NCBI GenBank assembly: GCA_028641055.1
Contig: CM054061.1
Span: 34,591,877-34,655,876 of the forward strand
Source: Alopecurus myosuroides
Lineage: Eukaryota > Streptophyta > Magnoliopsida > Poales > Poaceae
DNA: 64,000 bases
Direction of reading: 5' to 3'
Shown here: one piece after another, positions 31,764 to 41,359 of the stretch
Layout of the letters: each line of letters starts with the position of its first letter
How positions within the stretch are numbered: the stretch's first letter is position 1
The notes under the pieces: model-generated
Database searches by the model: none
What the model was told of the DNA's origin: nothing
The model's input: the letters and a program-made list of their open reading frames with translations, nothing else
Translations under genes and position numbers: made by a program

Positions 31764-32825
31764 GTGCAGACTTTTGAAGAAAGGGAGCCCATAGTAACAT
31801 CATCATCACCACCATTGGAGGAGCATGTCATTGTTCCTAGCATTGTTTCTTGTGATTTGCAGGTTACTTTTGAAGAAAGGGAGCCACAACAAGTAGAACC
31901 TGCATCACAACTTGAGGTAGATGAATTGGTACCTAATAATTCTGAGGAGGTTGCTATTGATAAAGGTGCTGATTTTGTGTTACCCCTCTCAAGTATTGAA
32001 TTATGTGATCCCACTAAATTGCTAGTTGAATCTTGTGAGTTAACAAGCATAGATAGTCCACCTACATGTGGTAATGTGCAAGTTTCGAAATTTAATCATG
32101 TGGTGTTGATTTCACATAAAGAAGTACTTGCTAAAATACCACCTAATGATATTGTGGATTACATCATGTTAAATGAATCAATTAGTGTGCAAAATTCTAT
32201 GAAAAAGGTTGCTGAAATTTCATATGTAAATTCTAGCAATTGTGTTTCTTCTTTCACTTTTAACTTGATTGGTGATTATAACATGAGTGAAATTTTTATG
32301 GTGGATCACATATGCATAACTTGTGATAAAGTGGCCGAATTAAACAATGTATTGCCTTGGGTAGATAGGTTACAATTTCCTACATATGATCATGATTTTA
32401 CACATATGTTTGGTTTGCCACAATACTTGTCACATACATGTGCTAATAAATTGCTCTTCACTTATATTTGCAAATTAAGTAGCAATTTTCATGATGAAAA
32501 TATTAAGCCTGTTACCACCTTTGAGTGTACTAATAAACATAAATTTGATCATAGATCTTCTGTGAGAACACTTGAATTGATACTAAACAATAAAAATATA
32601 TACACATATGATTCTCCTTTTGATCATGATTTATTGAGCTTCGCTTATATTTGCAATTGTGATTGCTATTTTAGGTTGTGCTATGACAATTATGTGATGT
32701 TTTCAAGCAAAATTCGTGGTCACTTGTCTTGGGAACAATTTTATGATATGATAACAACTAATGCACCTCATTATAGATATATGTATTGTGCATACACGTT
32801 GTTCTTTTTGTTTATTCCACTTTAA
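31764..32825 (+). CDS. Element D orphan ORF, unknown function
   Basis: 353 codons in frame, probably the 3' part of the Gag ORF before the frameshift. The start is uncertain because position 31764 is GTG. The N-terminal part holds two copies of a Pro-Ser-Val-Val...Gln...Thr-Phe-Glu-Glu-Arg-Glu-Pro motif ~33 residues apart. The rest is a mixed, rather Cys/His/Tyr-rich sequence (cysteines at the C-terminal end near Asn-Cys-Asp-Cys). No protease, RT, integrase or chromodomain motif. I do not recognise it. The long open frame in a non-autonomous element argues that the protein is, or was, used. Confidence 0.65.
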   Translation: MQTFEEREPIVTSSSPPLEEHVIVPSIVSCDLQVTFEEREPQQVEPASQLEVDELVPNNSEEVAIDKGADFVLPLSSIELCDPTKLLVESCELTSIDSPPTCGNVQVSKFNHVVLISHKEVLAKIPPNDIVDYIMLNESISVQNSMKKVAEISYVNSSNCVSSFTFNLIGDYNMSEIFMVDHICITCDKVAELNNVLPWVDRLQFPTYDHDFTHMFGLPQYLSHTCANKLLFTYICKLSSNFHDENIKPVTTFECTNKHKFDHRSSVRTLELILNNKNIYTYDSPFDHDLLSFAYICNCDCYFRLCYDNYVMFSSKIRGHLSWEQFYDMITTNAPHYRYMYCAYTLFFLFIPL

Positions 32826-32852
32826 GCATGCAACAAGCCGAGGACGTCTTGT

Positions 32853-32869
32853 CTTGAAGAAAGGGAGGA
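32853..32869 (+). other. Element D polypurine tract
   Basis: TTGAAGAAAGGGAGGA directly upstream of the right LTR. Confidence 0.8.
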
Positions 32870-33728
32870 TTATAGGGACATAATAGAGGTCCATGAGGAT
32901 TATTCATGCTTGAGTTGGAAAGAAATATTAAGTCTCACTTATGATTATTTTAAGGTGAATTCTTTCCTATTATTAATTATTGTTTGTGATTATAAGAATG
33001 TTATACTACCTAAGCTATGTTATTATTTATTAGCAGGGTTATTGTTAACACAAACATGGATGGAGGATGATCTCAAGAGGAGCTGGAAAACAATATGTGG
33101 CTGATGGAAAATAAGCTTACAAGTGGTGAAAACAATCAAGCCATGATGAACAATGGTTGCAAGGTTCAAAACAAGGGCATGGTGCCTCCATAGGGTTAAA
33201 TGCACCATGATCAAGTCCTAATTATATTAGGCATGGCTTGTATGCCATATTGGGCCGAATCCCTTAAAGTGGGTCGGTTTGTATCTATGTGTGAGTCCAA
33301 TTAGGAGTCCTAGTCCAAGAGGGAAAGGTTGCTTGCGCAAGGGCACCCTTGTGGCCGCAACCCTCCTCTCTTATACCCCTCCTGCGAGTTGTGGAGGCTA
33401 GACCAAGTTTAAGATAAACCCTAGATTCCAGAATTGAACCATGTTCATCTGAAATTATGTTCCACCTTGTTGGTGGTGTTACCCAAGTCAAAGTTGCGTG
33501 ATATCTTGTTATTCCATCTGGGAATAGGGGGATACATGACCACTCGTGATCTTTGATTACGTGTGCAAGAGTGTGTAGTTGAGAATATCCAAAGGGATTG
33601 GTTGTTGTTGCATTGGCAACAAGGGTCATCCAAGTGAGAGGTCTCAGTGTATCACTAGTTATCCAATATATCAGAAAATACAAAGAGAGAGAGAGAGTTC
33701 ATCGAGAAGATCGGGCCACCCCATATCA
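32870..33728 (+). repeat. Element D 3' LTR (859 bp)
   Basis: Partner of 28752-29612; begins TTATAGGG instead of TGATAGGG and ends CATATCA. Confidence 0.9.
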
Positions 33729-33733
33729 ATTTC

Positions 33734-35049
33734 TTTTTGGTGTCGTCAAACCCAATACTCCATGGAGGATTGCCTTTTGTGGCTCGTGTACGCCCTACGT
33801 GTTCCTTATTCCCGAGGGCGCGTGTGAGCTCGTCGTTCTCTCTATCTGGCACGAACCTCCCCTCTTTAACGTCCTTTATTGCGCTTCTCAGATATTCTAT
33901 GGGTAGAGGATTCTCTTTATGCCTTAGGTTATAGATTTCTTTTCCTTCGGCGTCCAACTTGCCCCCATGCCCGTAGAACCATGACCTTGTCCGCTCGACC
34001 CACAAGAACGGCTCGGGAGTGATCCCCTTCTCAAGTAGGTCGTTCTCCCATTTCTCCCACTTGGGCATGGAACCCTTGTAGCCAGCTTGCCCCATAATAG
34101 GGTGATATACCTTTTTGCCGGCGTTTTCCTTATTTGTTTTTGACCTTTCCGTTGCATTCTCTGACAGCTTGTACTTCACAAAGTCTGCCCATAAGGGTTT
34201 TATTTTCTCATACCCTTGAGTGAAATATGGAGTCTTGACCTTCTTAACAAAGTCAAGTTTCAATCTTTTCTTCTAGTTTTTGAATTGCTCGGCCATCTTT
34301 TTCAGAGTCCACGCCTTGAGCTTTTCCAGTAACTCAAGTTTCTTTTTAGTAACATCGACTTCACAATCTACCTCCTCATTCTCATCCGCCTCATTCTCGT
34401 CCACCTCCGGCAAGGGTAAGGTGAAATTACACATGATCTTTTTGAAAAGATGGTCTTTTGCTTTTTTGCTTACAAATGAAATTCCTTGTGTCCGCGGATC
34501 TTTTGGCTCATTCCACTCAAGAACAGTGATCGGGATGTGATCCCTAACTAGCACTCCGCATTTCTTCACAAATTTCTTGGCAACATCAGTGGGAAGCTCG
34601 GTTGCGCCGTCTGCTACGATCGTTTTGATCCTATATCCTTCTGTATCTTTCAACTTCTTTGTTGCGCCTCGTTTTGTCTTTTTACGGTTGATATGCTTGA
34701 ACCGGATGGCTAAAAATATAAAGACTGTTAATACATGTATATAGACAACAGATGTTTCATTAATTAACATATCTATATGCACCTCGGAGCTGGTGTTTGT
34801 AATTTGTACGGCTCCACCGGAGCCATCGGCTGCTCCCTTATCGGAACCGTCGGCTTCTCCCTCACCGGAGTCGTCGGCTTCTCCCTCACCGGAGCCGTCG
34901 GCTTCTCCCTCAGCAGAGACGTCTCCTCGGGTGAGCTCCGGATCTCCCTCACCGGAGTCGTTCATCCACTGGCTGACATCGGTCTCTCCCTCGGGCCCGC
35001 GGATTAAACCCGCGTGCAAGTTTTCTACATCTTTGTCTCTTGGCTCCAT
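33734..35049 (-). pseudogene. CACTA Transposase_24-type protein, N-terminal part
   Basis: The minus-strand start ATG at 35049 opens an acidic Gly/Glu/Asp repeat region, then a short intron that can be read through (about 34695-34775: GTGCAT donor, TTTTTAG acceptor), a basic region, and the conserved core of the plant Ptta/En/Spm transposase family (Transposase_24) around 33900-34260, with its Trp-Phe-Tyr-(Gly)-His-Gly-Gly block. A TAG stop at 34273-34275 lies where a Trp is expected. The protein continues after element D at 28751. In En/Spm elements this kind of product partners TNP2 and binds subterminal repeats. Confidence 0.8.
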
Positions 35050-35067
35050 ACTTTTCTGAAAATACAC

Positions 35068-36124
35068 AAAATTCCCTAAGTTAGAAAAAAAGATTAATTA
35101 TATGTTCCAGATCCATTTCATCAAAATTGCTTATAGATAATAGCTAATGGTACTTATATCTAAACAAGTTAGAAAAAGAGTATCAATATGTTCCAGATCC
35201 TCATTTCAATTATAAAATCAACATTGATGAAATATTTAAACGTATCAATACACACCAAGAGTTACATAGCTCGGGTTCATTTTATTTAACCCTAATACAT
35301 CATGATCGAATAATATAACTTATAAATATTCATGACATCTCTCAAACTAATTAACTCCGACCGGGTCCTAAGCCGCGGGGTGCTGAGTCGCGGGTGCTAC
35401 GCATCCATAGGTAAGGAACCCTCACAGGGTCATAGCTCACGTGGTAAGGAACCCTCCAAATAATCGACCAACTGCTGCTATACTCCGCATCAAGCAAGTA
35501 CATGTAGCGACGGACGTGCTCTTCCTCCTCCCTGATACGCTGATGTACCACCTTCACATTTTGTGCTTGTTACGAGGTAAGTACACGTGATGGCAATGCA
35601 GGGGAAGGAAGGGTTTCTGGACATCTTTAAAACTGAACAAAATCATATATGTAATAGTGAAATCCGGAAAAAACTAGACCCTTTTGTACACATACATAAT
35701 GGGGACATTCTTCATAACCCCGGAAGGGATTTCTGAAAAATGTCACCATTACGAATGTGCACTAAAGGGTTCAGCTTCATCCGGATCTCACGAACCATAT
35801 TACATATGTGACATTATTTAGTTCGAAACAAATCCAGAAACCCTCGCATTCGTTCCTTTCCCTTGATCACCACCGCATGTAGTACCTCTTAACAGGAACA
35901 AGATGGTCATCGGTCTGTGTGCCTCATATTTAGGGTGGACACATACAAGCAGCCTTGGTGGACCCGGCGCGCCAAGTGGGATGCACAAGATCCTAACTTT
36001 GTGAAAATCACAAGGCGCCGAACCACCAAGGCCATCTGAGTGTGAACCAACTCTTTCAATCATCGGCATTTATTCAAAAGATCGAACGAACATCACAAGT
36101 AAAACTGCAATAACAGTTCCAAAT
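35068..36124 (-). other. CACTA region upstream of Transposase_24 gene
   Basis: No supported gene. Two short minus-strand ORFs (35351-35557, 35818-36069) may be exon remnants, but I recognise no domain. TATGTTCCAGATCC is duplicated at ~35100 and ~35189, and GGTAAGGAACCCTC at ~35410 and ~35452. Confidence 0.4.
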
Positions 36125-36560
36125 TTCTAACACAAAGTAAAAAAATTCTAACTTACTGAAATTTTCTAACTTAGTGAAATTTTCTAACACTAACTTAGTG
36201 AAATTTTCTAACTTAGTGAAAATTTTCTAACTTAGTGAAATTATTCTAACTTAGTGAAATTATTCTAACTTAGTGAAATTTCTAACTTAGTGAAATTTTT
36301 CTAACTTAGTGAAATTTTCTTAAAATTCTTAAGTGAAATTCCTAACACTTAAATTCCTAACACTAAAAATTCCTAAGTAAAAATTTCTAACACTAAAAAT
36401 TCCTAAGTAAAAATTTATAACACTAAAATTTCTCTAACACTAAAATTTCTATTTTTTCTAACACTAAAATATCTAACTAAGTTCTAACACTAAATTCTAA
36501 CTAAAATTCTAACACTAAATTCTAACACTAAATTTCTAACTAAATTTTTAACACTAAAGA
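36125..36560. repeat. AT-rich short tandem array in CACTA
   Basis: About 25 degenerate units: first TTCTAACTTAGTGAAAT (~17-19 bp), then TTCCTAACACTAAAAA/AGTAAAAA variants, then TTCTAACACTAAA (~14 bp). The unit shortens along the array. Confidence 0.7.
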
Positions 36561-36898
36561 AAATTGTTAAAACAAAAGCACTAAATAAAAAAATGTTCTC
36601 TGTTCTTACCTATGGGGCGACGACGATCGAGGGGCGACGGGCGTGGGCGACGGCGACGGGCGCGGCGTGGCGTACTGGCCGGTGCGAGCGACGGGCGGCG
36701 TGCGGGCGCGGCGTATGGGCGCGGGCGGTGTACGGGCGCTGGCGGCGTGCGGGCGCGGGCGCGGGCTCCTCGGGTCGACGTTGGCGATCTCCTCGGGTCG
36801 AAGTCGGCGCGGCGTACGGGCCTAACGACGTCTCCTCGTCCAAATATCATGCGCGCGGTTATGATTTTGGGGGGAGGGAGATGACGCCTATATATAGC

Positions 36899-36985
36899 GA
36901 GGGGCATCCGTCCCAGTTCGTAGGAACAACCGGGACGAAAGGGTCTTCCGTCCCGGTTGTTCCTATGAACCGGGACGGATGCCTC
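36899..36985. repeat. Long hairpin with CCGTCCCGGTTG-type arms
   Basis: An inverted repeat of ~87 bp: arm 1 ~36899-36940 and arm 2 ~36944-36985 pair almost fully (GGCATCCGTCCC with GGGACGGATGCC, GGAACAACCGGGAC with GTCCCGGTTGTTCC). A related half unit lies at ~37029-37075. A TATATATAG sequence is next to it (36889-36897). Such repeats are typical of CACTA transposase binding regions. Confidence 0.7.
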
Positions 36986-37092
36986 ACACTTTTTTTTTCC
37001 GCAGGGGTACGTGTAACGCGCGCCTTGGGGGGGGGCATCTGTCCCGGTTGTTTGCAAAAACCGGGATGAATGCCCTGTTTTTAATTATTTTT

Positions 37093-37587
37093 TGTTTTCT
37101 TTTGTTTTCTATTGTTTCCTTTATGTTTTTATTGTTTTCCTTTATGTTTTCTAATTTTTTATTTTGTTTTTTTGTTTCCTTTTTGTTTTCTCTTGTTTTA
37201 TTTTCTTTTCTATTGTTTCCTTTATGTTTTCTATTGTTTTCCTTTATGTTTTCTATTGTTTTATTTTGTTTTCTCTTGTATTCTTTTTGTTTTCTCTTGT
37301 TTTATTTTGTTTTCTATTATTTCTTTTTTGTTTTCTATTGTTTTCCTTTATGTTTTCTATTGTTTTATTTTGTTTTCTCTTGTTTCCTTTTTGTTTTCTT
37401 TTGTTTTATTTTGTTTTCTACTGTTTCCTTTATGTTTTCTATTGTTTTCTTTTATGTTTTCTATTGTTTTCTTTTATGTTTTATTTTGTTTTCCGTTGTT
37501 ACCTTTTTTGTTTTCTGTTGTTTCCTTTATGTTTTCCATTATTTACTTTATGTTTTCTATTGTTTTCCATTATATCCTTTATGTTTC
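37093..37587. repeat. ~21-bp T-rich tandem array
   Basis: Roughly 22 units of TTTTCTATTGTTTCCTTTATG with variants. Because the unit is near 21 bp, all three plus-strand frames stay open (Phe/Cys/Leu/Val only). This is low-complexity DNA, not a gene. Confidence 0.8.
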
Positions 37588-37689
37588 AAATAATAACTCC
37601 ACACGTTTCAAATAGAGAACAAGGTACGTTAAATTTATAATAAGTGCACTTAAGACCAGTTGATCCATGCATTTACATAGTTTCGTCGC

Positions 37690-38215
37690 ATACAATGCAT
37701 CCGGGTGATTTGTATTCGGTCGACGAACCTTCAAGGGGAGATGTAGAACAAAACAATCGGTATCGCCGTCATACAGCCCGACCGTGGCTATTGAGTGCAT
37801 ATATGCATATCAAAAGAAAGGTCGGACGTATCATGGCGAATCCGGGTGATTTCTATTCGGTCGATGAACTGAATGATGTATCAAACCTTTTGTCAAACCT
37901 TCAAGGGGGGATGTAGAACAAAACAATCAGTATCGCCATCATACTCCTCGACCGTGGCTATTGCGTGCATATATGCATATGAAAAGAACGGTCAGACGTA
38001 TGGTGGCGAATCTGGATGTTTTTTATTCGGTGGATGAACTGAATCATCTATCAAACCCTAAAGGGGGGATATAGGACAAAACAATCGGTATCGCCAGCAT
38101 ACAGCCCTGCCGTGGCTACTGAGTGCATATATGCATACCAAATGCACGGCAGGACGTCTCCTGGTGAATTCGGATGATTTGTATTTGGTCGATGAACTGA
38201 CTGGTGTATGAAGGT
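37690..38215. repeat. ~160-170-bp tandem repeats in CACTA
   Basis: Three units anchored by AAGGGG(A/G)GATGTAGAAC-like sequence at 37733, 37903 and 38061. Each contains GTGCATATATGCATA, a near-palindrome, and a GGTCGGACGT-like end. Confidence 0.75.
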
Positions 38216-38261
38216 GGGCTATATATAGGGTCCTCTGGCTCACAAAGTGTTGTGCTAGGGT

Positions 38262-38420
38262 TTTGATCCAACGGTTAAGAAACACCCCTGATCCAACGGC
38301 TCACAACCACTCGAAAGAATCACACCATAGCCCTGATCGAACGGCTCACAATAGCTCGAAAGAAACACACCCCTGATCCAACGACTCACAAGCGCTTGAA
38401 AGAAACACATGATCCGTGTG
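38262..38420. repeat. ~40-45-bp direct repeats
   Basis: Units starting (C/T)TGATC(C/G)AACG at about 38263, 38288, 38333 and 38373, most followed by GCTCACAA and CTCGAAAGAAACAC. Directly upstream of the 68-bp repeats. Confidence 0.6.
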
Positions 38421-38440
38421 ATTCTTTCTGATTGGTCCCA

Positions 38441-38560
38441 ACGAAACCCTAACCATTTCGTCCCGGTTGGTAAAACAGGCCGGGACTAAAGGGACGTTCC
38501 GTTTCCCAACGAAACCCGAACCATTTCGTCCCGGTTGGTAAAACAGGCCGGGACTAAAGG
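38441..38560. repeat. Two 68-bp CACTA-type repeats
   Basis: ACGAAACCC at 38441 and 38509; each unit contains GTCCCGGTTGGTAAAAC, then GGCCGGGACTAAAGGGA, a short stem typical of grass CACTA repeats. They lie just upstream of the TATA box of the 38640 gene. Confidence 0.7.
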
Positions 38561-38576
38561 GATCTGTTTTCTTCTC

Positions 38577-38587
38577 ACTATATATAT
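38577..38587 (+). promoter_or_regulatory. TATA box of small CACTA-internal gene
   Basis: TATATATATG about 55-60 bases before the ATG at 38640, with a short leader between them. Confidence 0.55.
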
Positions 38588-38639
38588 GTATGCATTGCCA
38601 CACCATTGGCATAAACACATATAAACTCACCACTCTCTC

Positions 38640-39185
38640 ATGGCTTCTACCGTACCCACTCTAACCTTCCTCCAGGCAGAGGCACTTTCCGCCTCGAACT
38701 ACCCCTGCCTGCCCGGCTACAACGTTCCCGCCGGTTGGATGCTGAGCATCGGAGGAGTGCCGGTCCCTCCTCTTCCTCAAGGTGTGGTGCGTCGGGCGGC
38801 CATCACGAACCACTACTACCACGAGCTCACGCCCGAGCAGCGGAGGAATCCCAGTTGGAATCCTGACTACCGCCCTACTTGGGACGTCTTCTTCATTAAT
38901 CGGCGTGAGAGTGCGCTCGCCAGGTACGAGGAGAACGGCCCGCCTCCTTCGAACTTCAACGAGGCCGGTCGTCAGCTGTGGTGGGGCGGCGGACAGACCC
39001 TTCGGAGCATCATGAACTACATCGGGGCTGGCGATAACTCCCGCCTGCGCTACCCTCACGCCCAGTCCTGGCGTCGTGATCCTCCGAGGGAGTCCAGAGC
39101 ACCGTCCGACGATAGTGATGACGACGGCGGCGACTACGACGACTACGAGTCAGAGTACTATAGGCCTAGGCAGGAGTATGACTAG
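38640..39185 (+). CDS. Small plus-strand gene inside CACTA, function unknown
   Basis: 181 codons, uninterrupted and GC-richer than its surroundings. The start is the first ATG after the TATA box. The N-terminal half is Pro/Val-rich with a Gly-Trp-Met-Leu-Ser-x-Gly-Gly-Val-Pro-Val-Pro-Pro stretch. The middle has Trp-Asp-Val-Phe-Phe...Arg-Arg-Glu and Gly-Gly-Gly-Gln-Thr-Leu around residues 75-125. The end (~150-181) is Asp/Tyr/Glu-rich. No domain I can name; I have the impression of related small proteins in other grass CACTA elements but cannot verify it. It faces the TNP2 gene tail to tail. It is the only uninterrupted gene in this otherwise broken transposon. Confidence 0.65.
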   Translation: MASTVPTLTFLQAEALSASNYPCLPGYNVPAGWMLSIGGVPVPPLPQGVVRRAAITNHYYHELTPEQRRNPSWNPDYRPTWDVFFINRRESALARYEENGPPPSNFNEAGRQLWWGGGQTLRSIMNYIGAGDNSRLRYPHAQSWRRDPPRESRAPSDDSDDDGGDYDDYESEYYRPRQEYD

Positions 39186-39461
39186 CTGATCAGATCCAGT
39201 CTTGCCATTATGTAGATCTATGCTCTCCGTTTAGGTTTAGATCCACTCTTGCCATTATGTACTGCCTTTTTTATCTATCCAAGATGCATGTTTGTGTGCA
39301 ATATGGGCGTGACCGCAGGTGCGACAATTTTTGTGAACACTTTTTCAACAGAACTGTGATCATGTATTCGACGTTTATTATTACACATCACCAACAACAT
39401 CCCTATCTAGTCTTCTGAATTTTCTTCATGTAGAGATGGTCCATGAACCCTTGTCCCTTGC
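39186..39461. other. Convergent 3' region between the small gene and TNP2
   Basis: No ORF. The phrase CTTGCCATTATGTA occurs twice (~39201 and ~39247), a local duplication in the presumed 3' UTR. Confidence 0.5.
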
Positions 39462-39776
39462 TTATGATCGCTTCGGCCGTAACCACTGAGCATCTTCATT
39501 ATTTAACGGGATGGTTGGGTCAGCTTTCACTGTGAAGGGTGGAATTTCAAGAAACTTATTATAATCTTCTGACATGTCTGTCGTGACCTCGATTCCCATG
39601 ATGTTTCTTTTCCCTGAAAGAACTATATGACGCTTCAGCTCATCGTATGATATAATTGTTTGCTTATTTTTTCTTTTTTCGGTTTGGAGGACATGTCCTT
39701 CCCATAGAAGACGTGAGCCACATCATTGGCTAGGACGAATGGTTCGTCATTGTAACCAATATTGTTGAGATCCACT
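39462..39776 (-). pseudogene. CACTA TNP2 transposase, C-terminal end
   Basis: Minus-strand remnant of the TNP2 C-terminus (region known as DUF4216), including Asp-Glu-Pro-Phe-Val-Leu-Ala and Val-Phe-Tyr. It follows on from 54929 once R2 and one GTTTT duplication are removed. A frameshift occurs in an A-rich run near 39675. Ends in TAA at 39462-39464. Confidence 0.8.
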
Positions 39777-39781
39777 GTTTT

Positions 39782-40651
39782 TGTCGTGGTGGTGTCAAGA
39801 CAGATGCCATGGGATGGCTAAAGTTGTGGGGACGATGGACGCTGGAGGCGCTCGGGGAGGGATCACGCGACGAGTAGCCGCGTGAGGTAAGAATCGAACA
39901 CTGCAAACAACACGATCTACCCAGGTTCAGGGCCCTCGTGAGGAGGTAAAACCCCTACTCCTGCCTTTCTCTTTGTATATTAGTGCCTGTCCGAGTAGCC
40001 ACAGTACAAACTCGGCCTCTTACCGAGTAGCCACTCTTCTCTCTAAGATGAACTAGGTCAAGAATCTCAATCGCCTCTTGGATCCCTCGCGTAGGAGGGG
40101 GCAGGGCACCTTATATACTGGCGCCCTGCCGGATACAGCCAACTAGGTAGAATACAAATAAGTGTCGACATAGTGTTCACATCGTCCTTCTTCCGAGTTC
40201 CCGCTAACAGCTTTGGCTTCTAATTTTGTCCTGTCCGGAAAGTCGTTGGGCAAAACCAAGTAACCGATCTGTTATCACTGTGCCGAACACAGAGTAGGTC
40301 CCCCCTATCCTGCGGCGCCCTGCTGACACACTGTCGCTGTCAGGCACGCCGTCCTTAGATGAACAGTGCCATGAATAGTGCCAAGTACGGACCCACGATA
40401 CGCGGGATCCTGTGTCAGAACGGCTCCTTTGACTTCTGGCCCGAGTAGGTTCCCGCTAGTTCTACTCGGACCAACTCTTCTACTCGGGGGAACATAACTT
40501 CCTTGATTCGTCCTTCTGGCCATCTATGTGTAAGACCGAGTAGCAGTCAACCGGGTAGCGAGTACCGGGTAGGCGGCTACTCGGCTAAACATCCCTTCTG
40601 ATCTTGCCCTTAGCACTTGCCTTTACCCTACTCGGGGGTAACCCCCCGACA
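39782..40651 (-). repeat. R2 3' LTR (870 bp)
   Basis: TGTCGTGG...CCCGACA, with CCGAGTAG repeated many times. Partner of 54054-54923. Confidence 0.93.
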
Positions 40652-40664
40652 TTAGTCCCCGAAG
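40652..40664 (-). other. R2 polypurine tract
   Basis: Minus-strand CTTCGGGGACTAA directly before the LTR start TGTCGGGG. Related CGGGGACTG motifs recur inside the element. Confidence 0.8.
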
Positions 40665-41176
40665 CTGGTAGAGTCCTGCGAACTTGTTCACTGGGCTCTG
40701 CCAGCTTAAAACCAACCTTAGCAATTTTGCCTTTGAACCTTAAGATGCCGAGTAAAACCTCCGAGTAGCCCTTGGAGATTGCTTTGAGTCTCTTCTCCTC
40801 CGAATAGAACAACTTTTCTTCTCCATAGCCGAGTAAAATGACTTGGTGAATTTTCCAATCAGAATCTCTGCGTGGTAGAGCACAATCCGGCTTTCCGCGC
40901 TGCAACTGGGCACGTGTCACGCAGCCACGACCCCGACGCCTCGGTGCCCGGGATCTGACAGGCCACGCGCCCAGTTTTCACGGCCTAGGCCCACCAGCCC
41001 GTTATGTCCCATCAAGCGCAGTAATTGCCGACGATCTCGTCGTGGGATCTAATGCGGCCGTTACGCGCGCGTTCCGCGTTGTGTGCGTTTCTAACCGGCC
41101 CACAGATCCCACGCCGCACGATTTCTGCCACGATCGATCCCACTACCTCAACTCGTAACGGCAACTCGAGGAGCGG
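40665..41176. other. R2 region between 3' LTR and antisense promoter
   Basis: No supported gene. Contains CCGAGTA motifs like the LTR and GC-rich promoter-like sequence toward the TATA box at 41177. Confidence 0.5.
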
Positions 41177-41184
41177 TATAAATA
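41177..41184 (+). promoter_or_regulatory. TATA box of R2 antisense gene
   Basis: TATAAATA within GGTATAAATACCCC, ~180 bases before the ATG at 41360, followed by a CT-rich leader typical of plant 5' UTRs. Confidence 0.7.
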
Positions 41185-41359
41185 CCCCCTCGGTAACTCC
41201 TTCTTCTTCTTCCGCTCTCACTTTCCCCTCGCCTCCTCATTTCTCCGCCGCAGCAGAGCACCTCGCCGCCGCGCATCTCACCGCGCCGCTGCGAGCTTCT
41301 CCGCCCAAATTCCTTCGATCTTTCAGCCAAATCTTTCCTCCAACTTCTCCTCCACCGTG

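Larger units (their letters stand above)
28752..33728 (+). mobile_element. Element D: small LTR retrotransposon with gag and orphan ORF
   Basis: A 4977-bp element flanked by ATTTC (28747-28751, 33729-33733). LTRs are 28752-29612 and 32870-33728; a tRNA-Met-like primer site follows the left LTR and a polypurine tract precedes the right. Internal coding is a Ty3-type Gag fused by frameshift to a protein of unknown type. No protease, RT or integrase, so it is non-autonomous. The left LTR starts TG while the right starts TT, a single mutation in the terminal dinucleotide. Confidence 0.93.

Noticed and set aside
35818..36069. 83-codon minus-strand ORF in CACTA
   Set aside because: No domain, no splice partners and low coding evidence; kept only as a possible exon remnant.
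37093..37593. Three overlapping ORFs of 158-204 codons, Phe/Cys/Leu-rich
   Set aside because: They arise from a ~21-bp T-rich tandem repeat that keeps every frame open.
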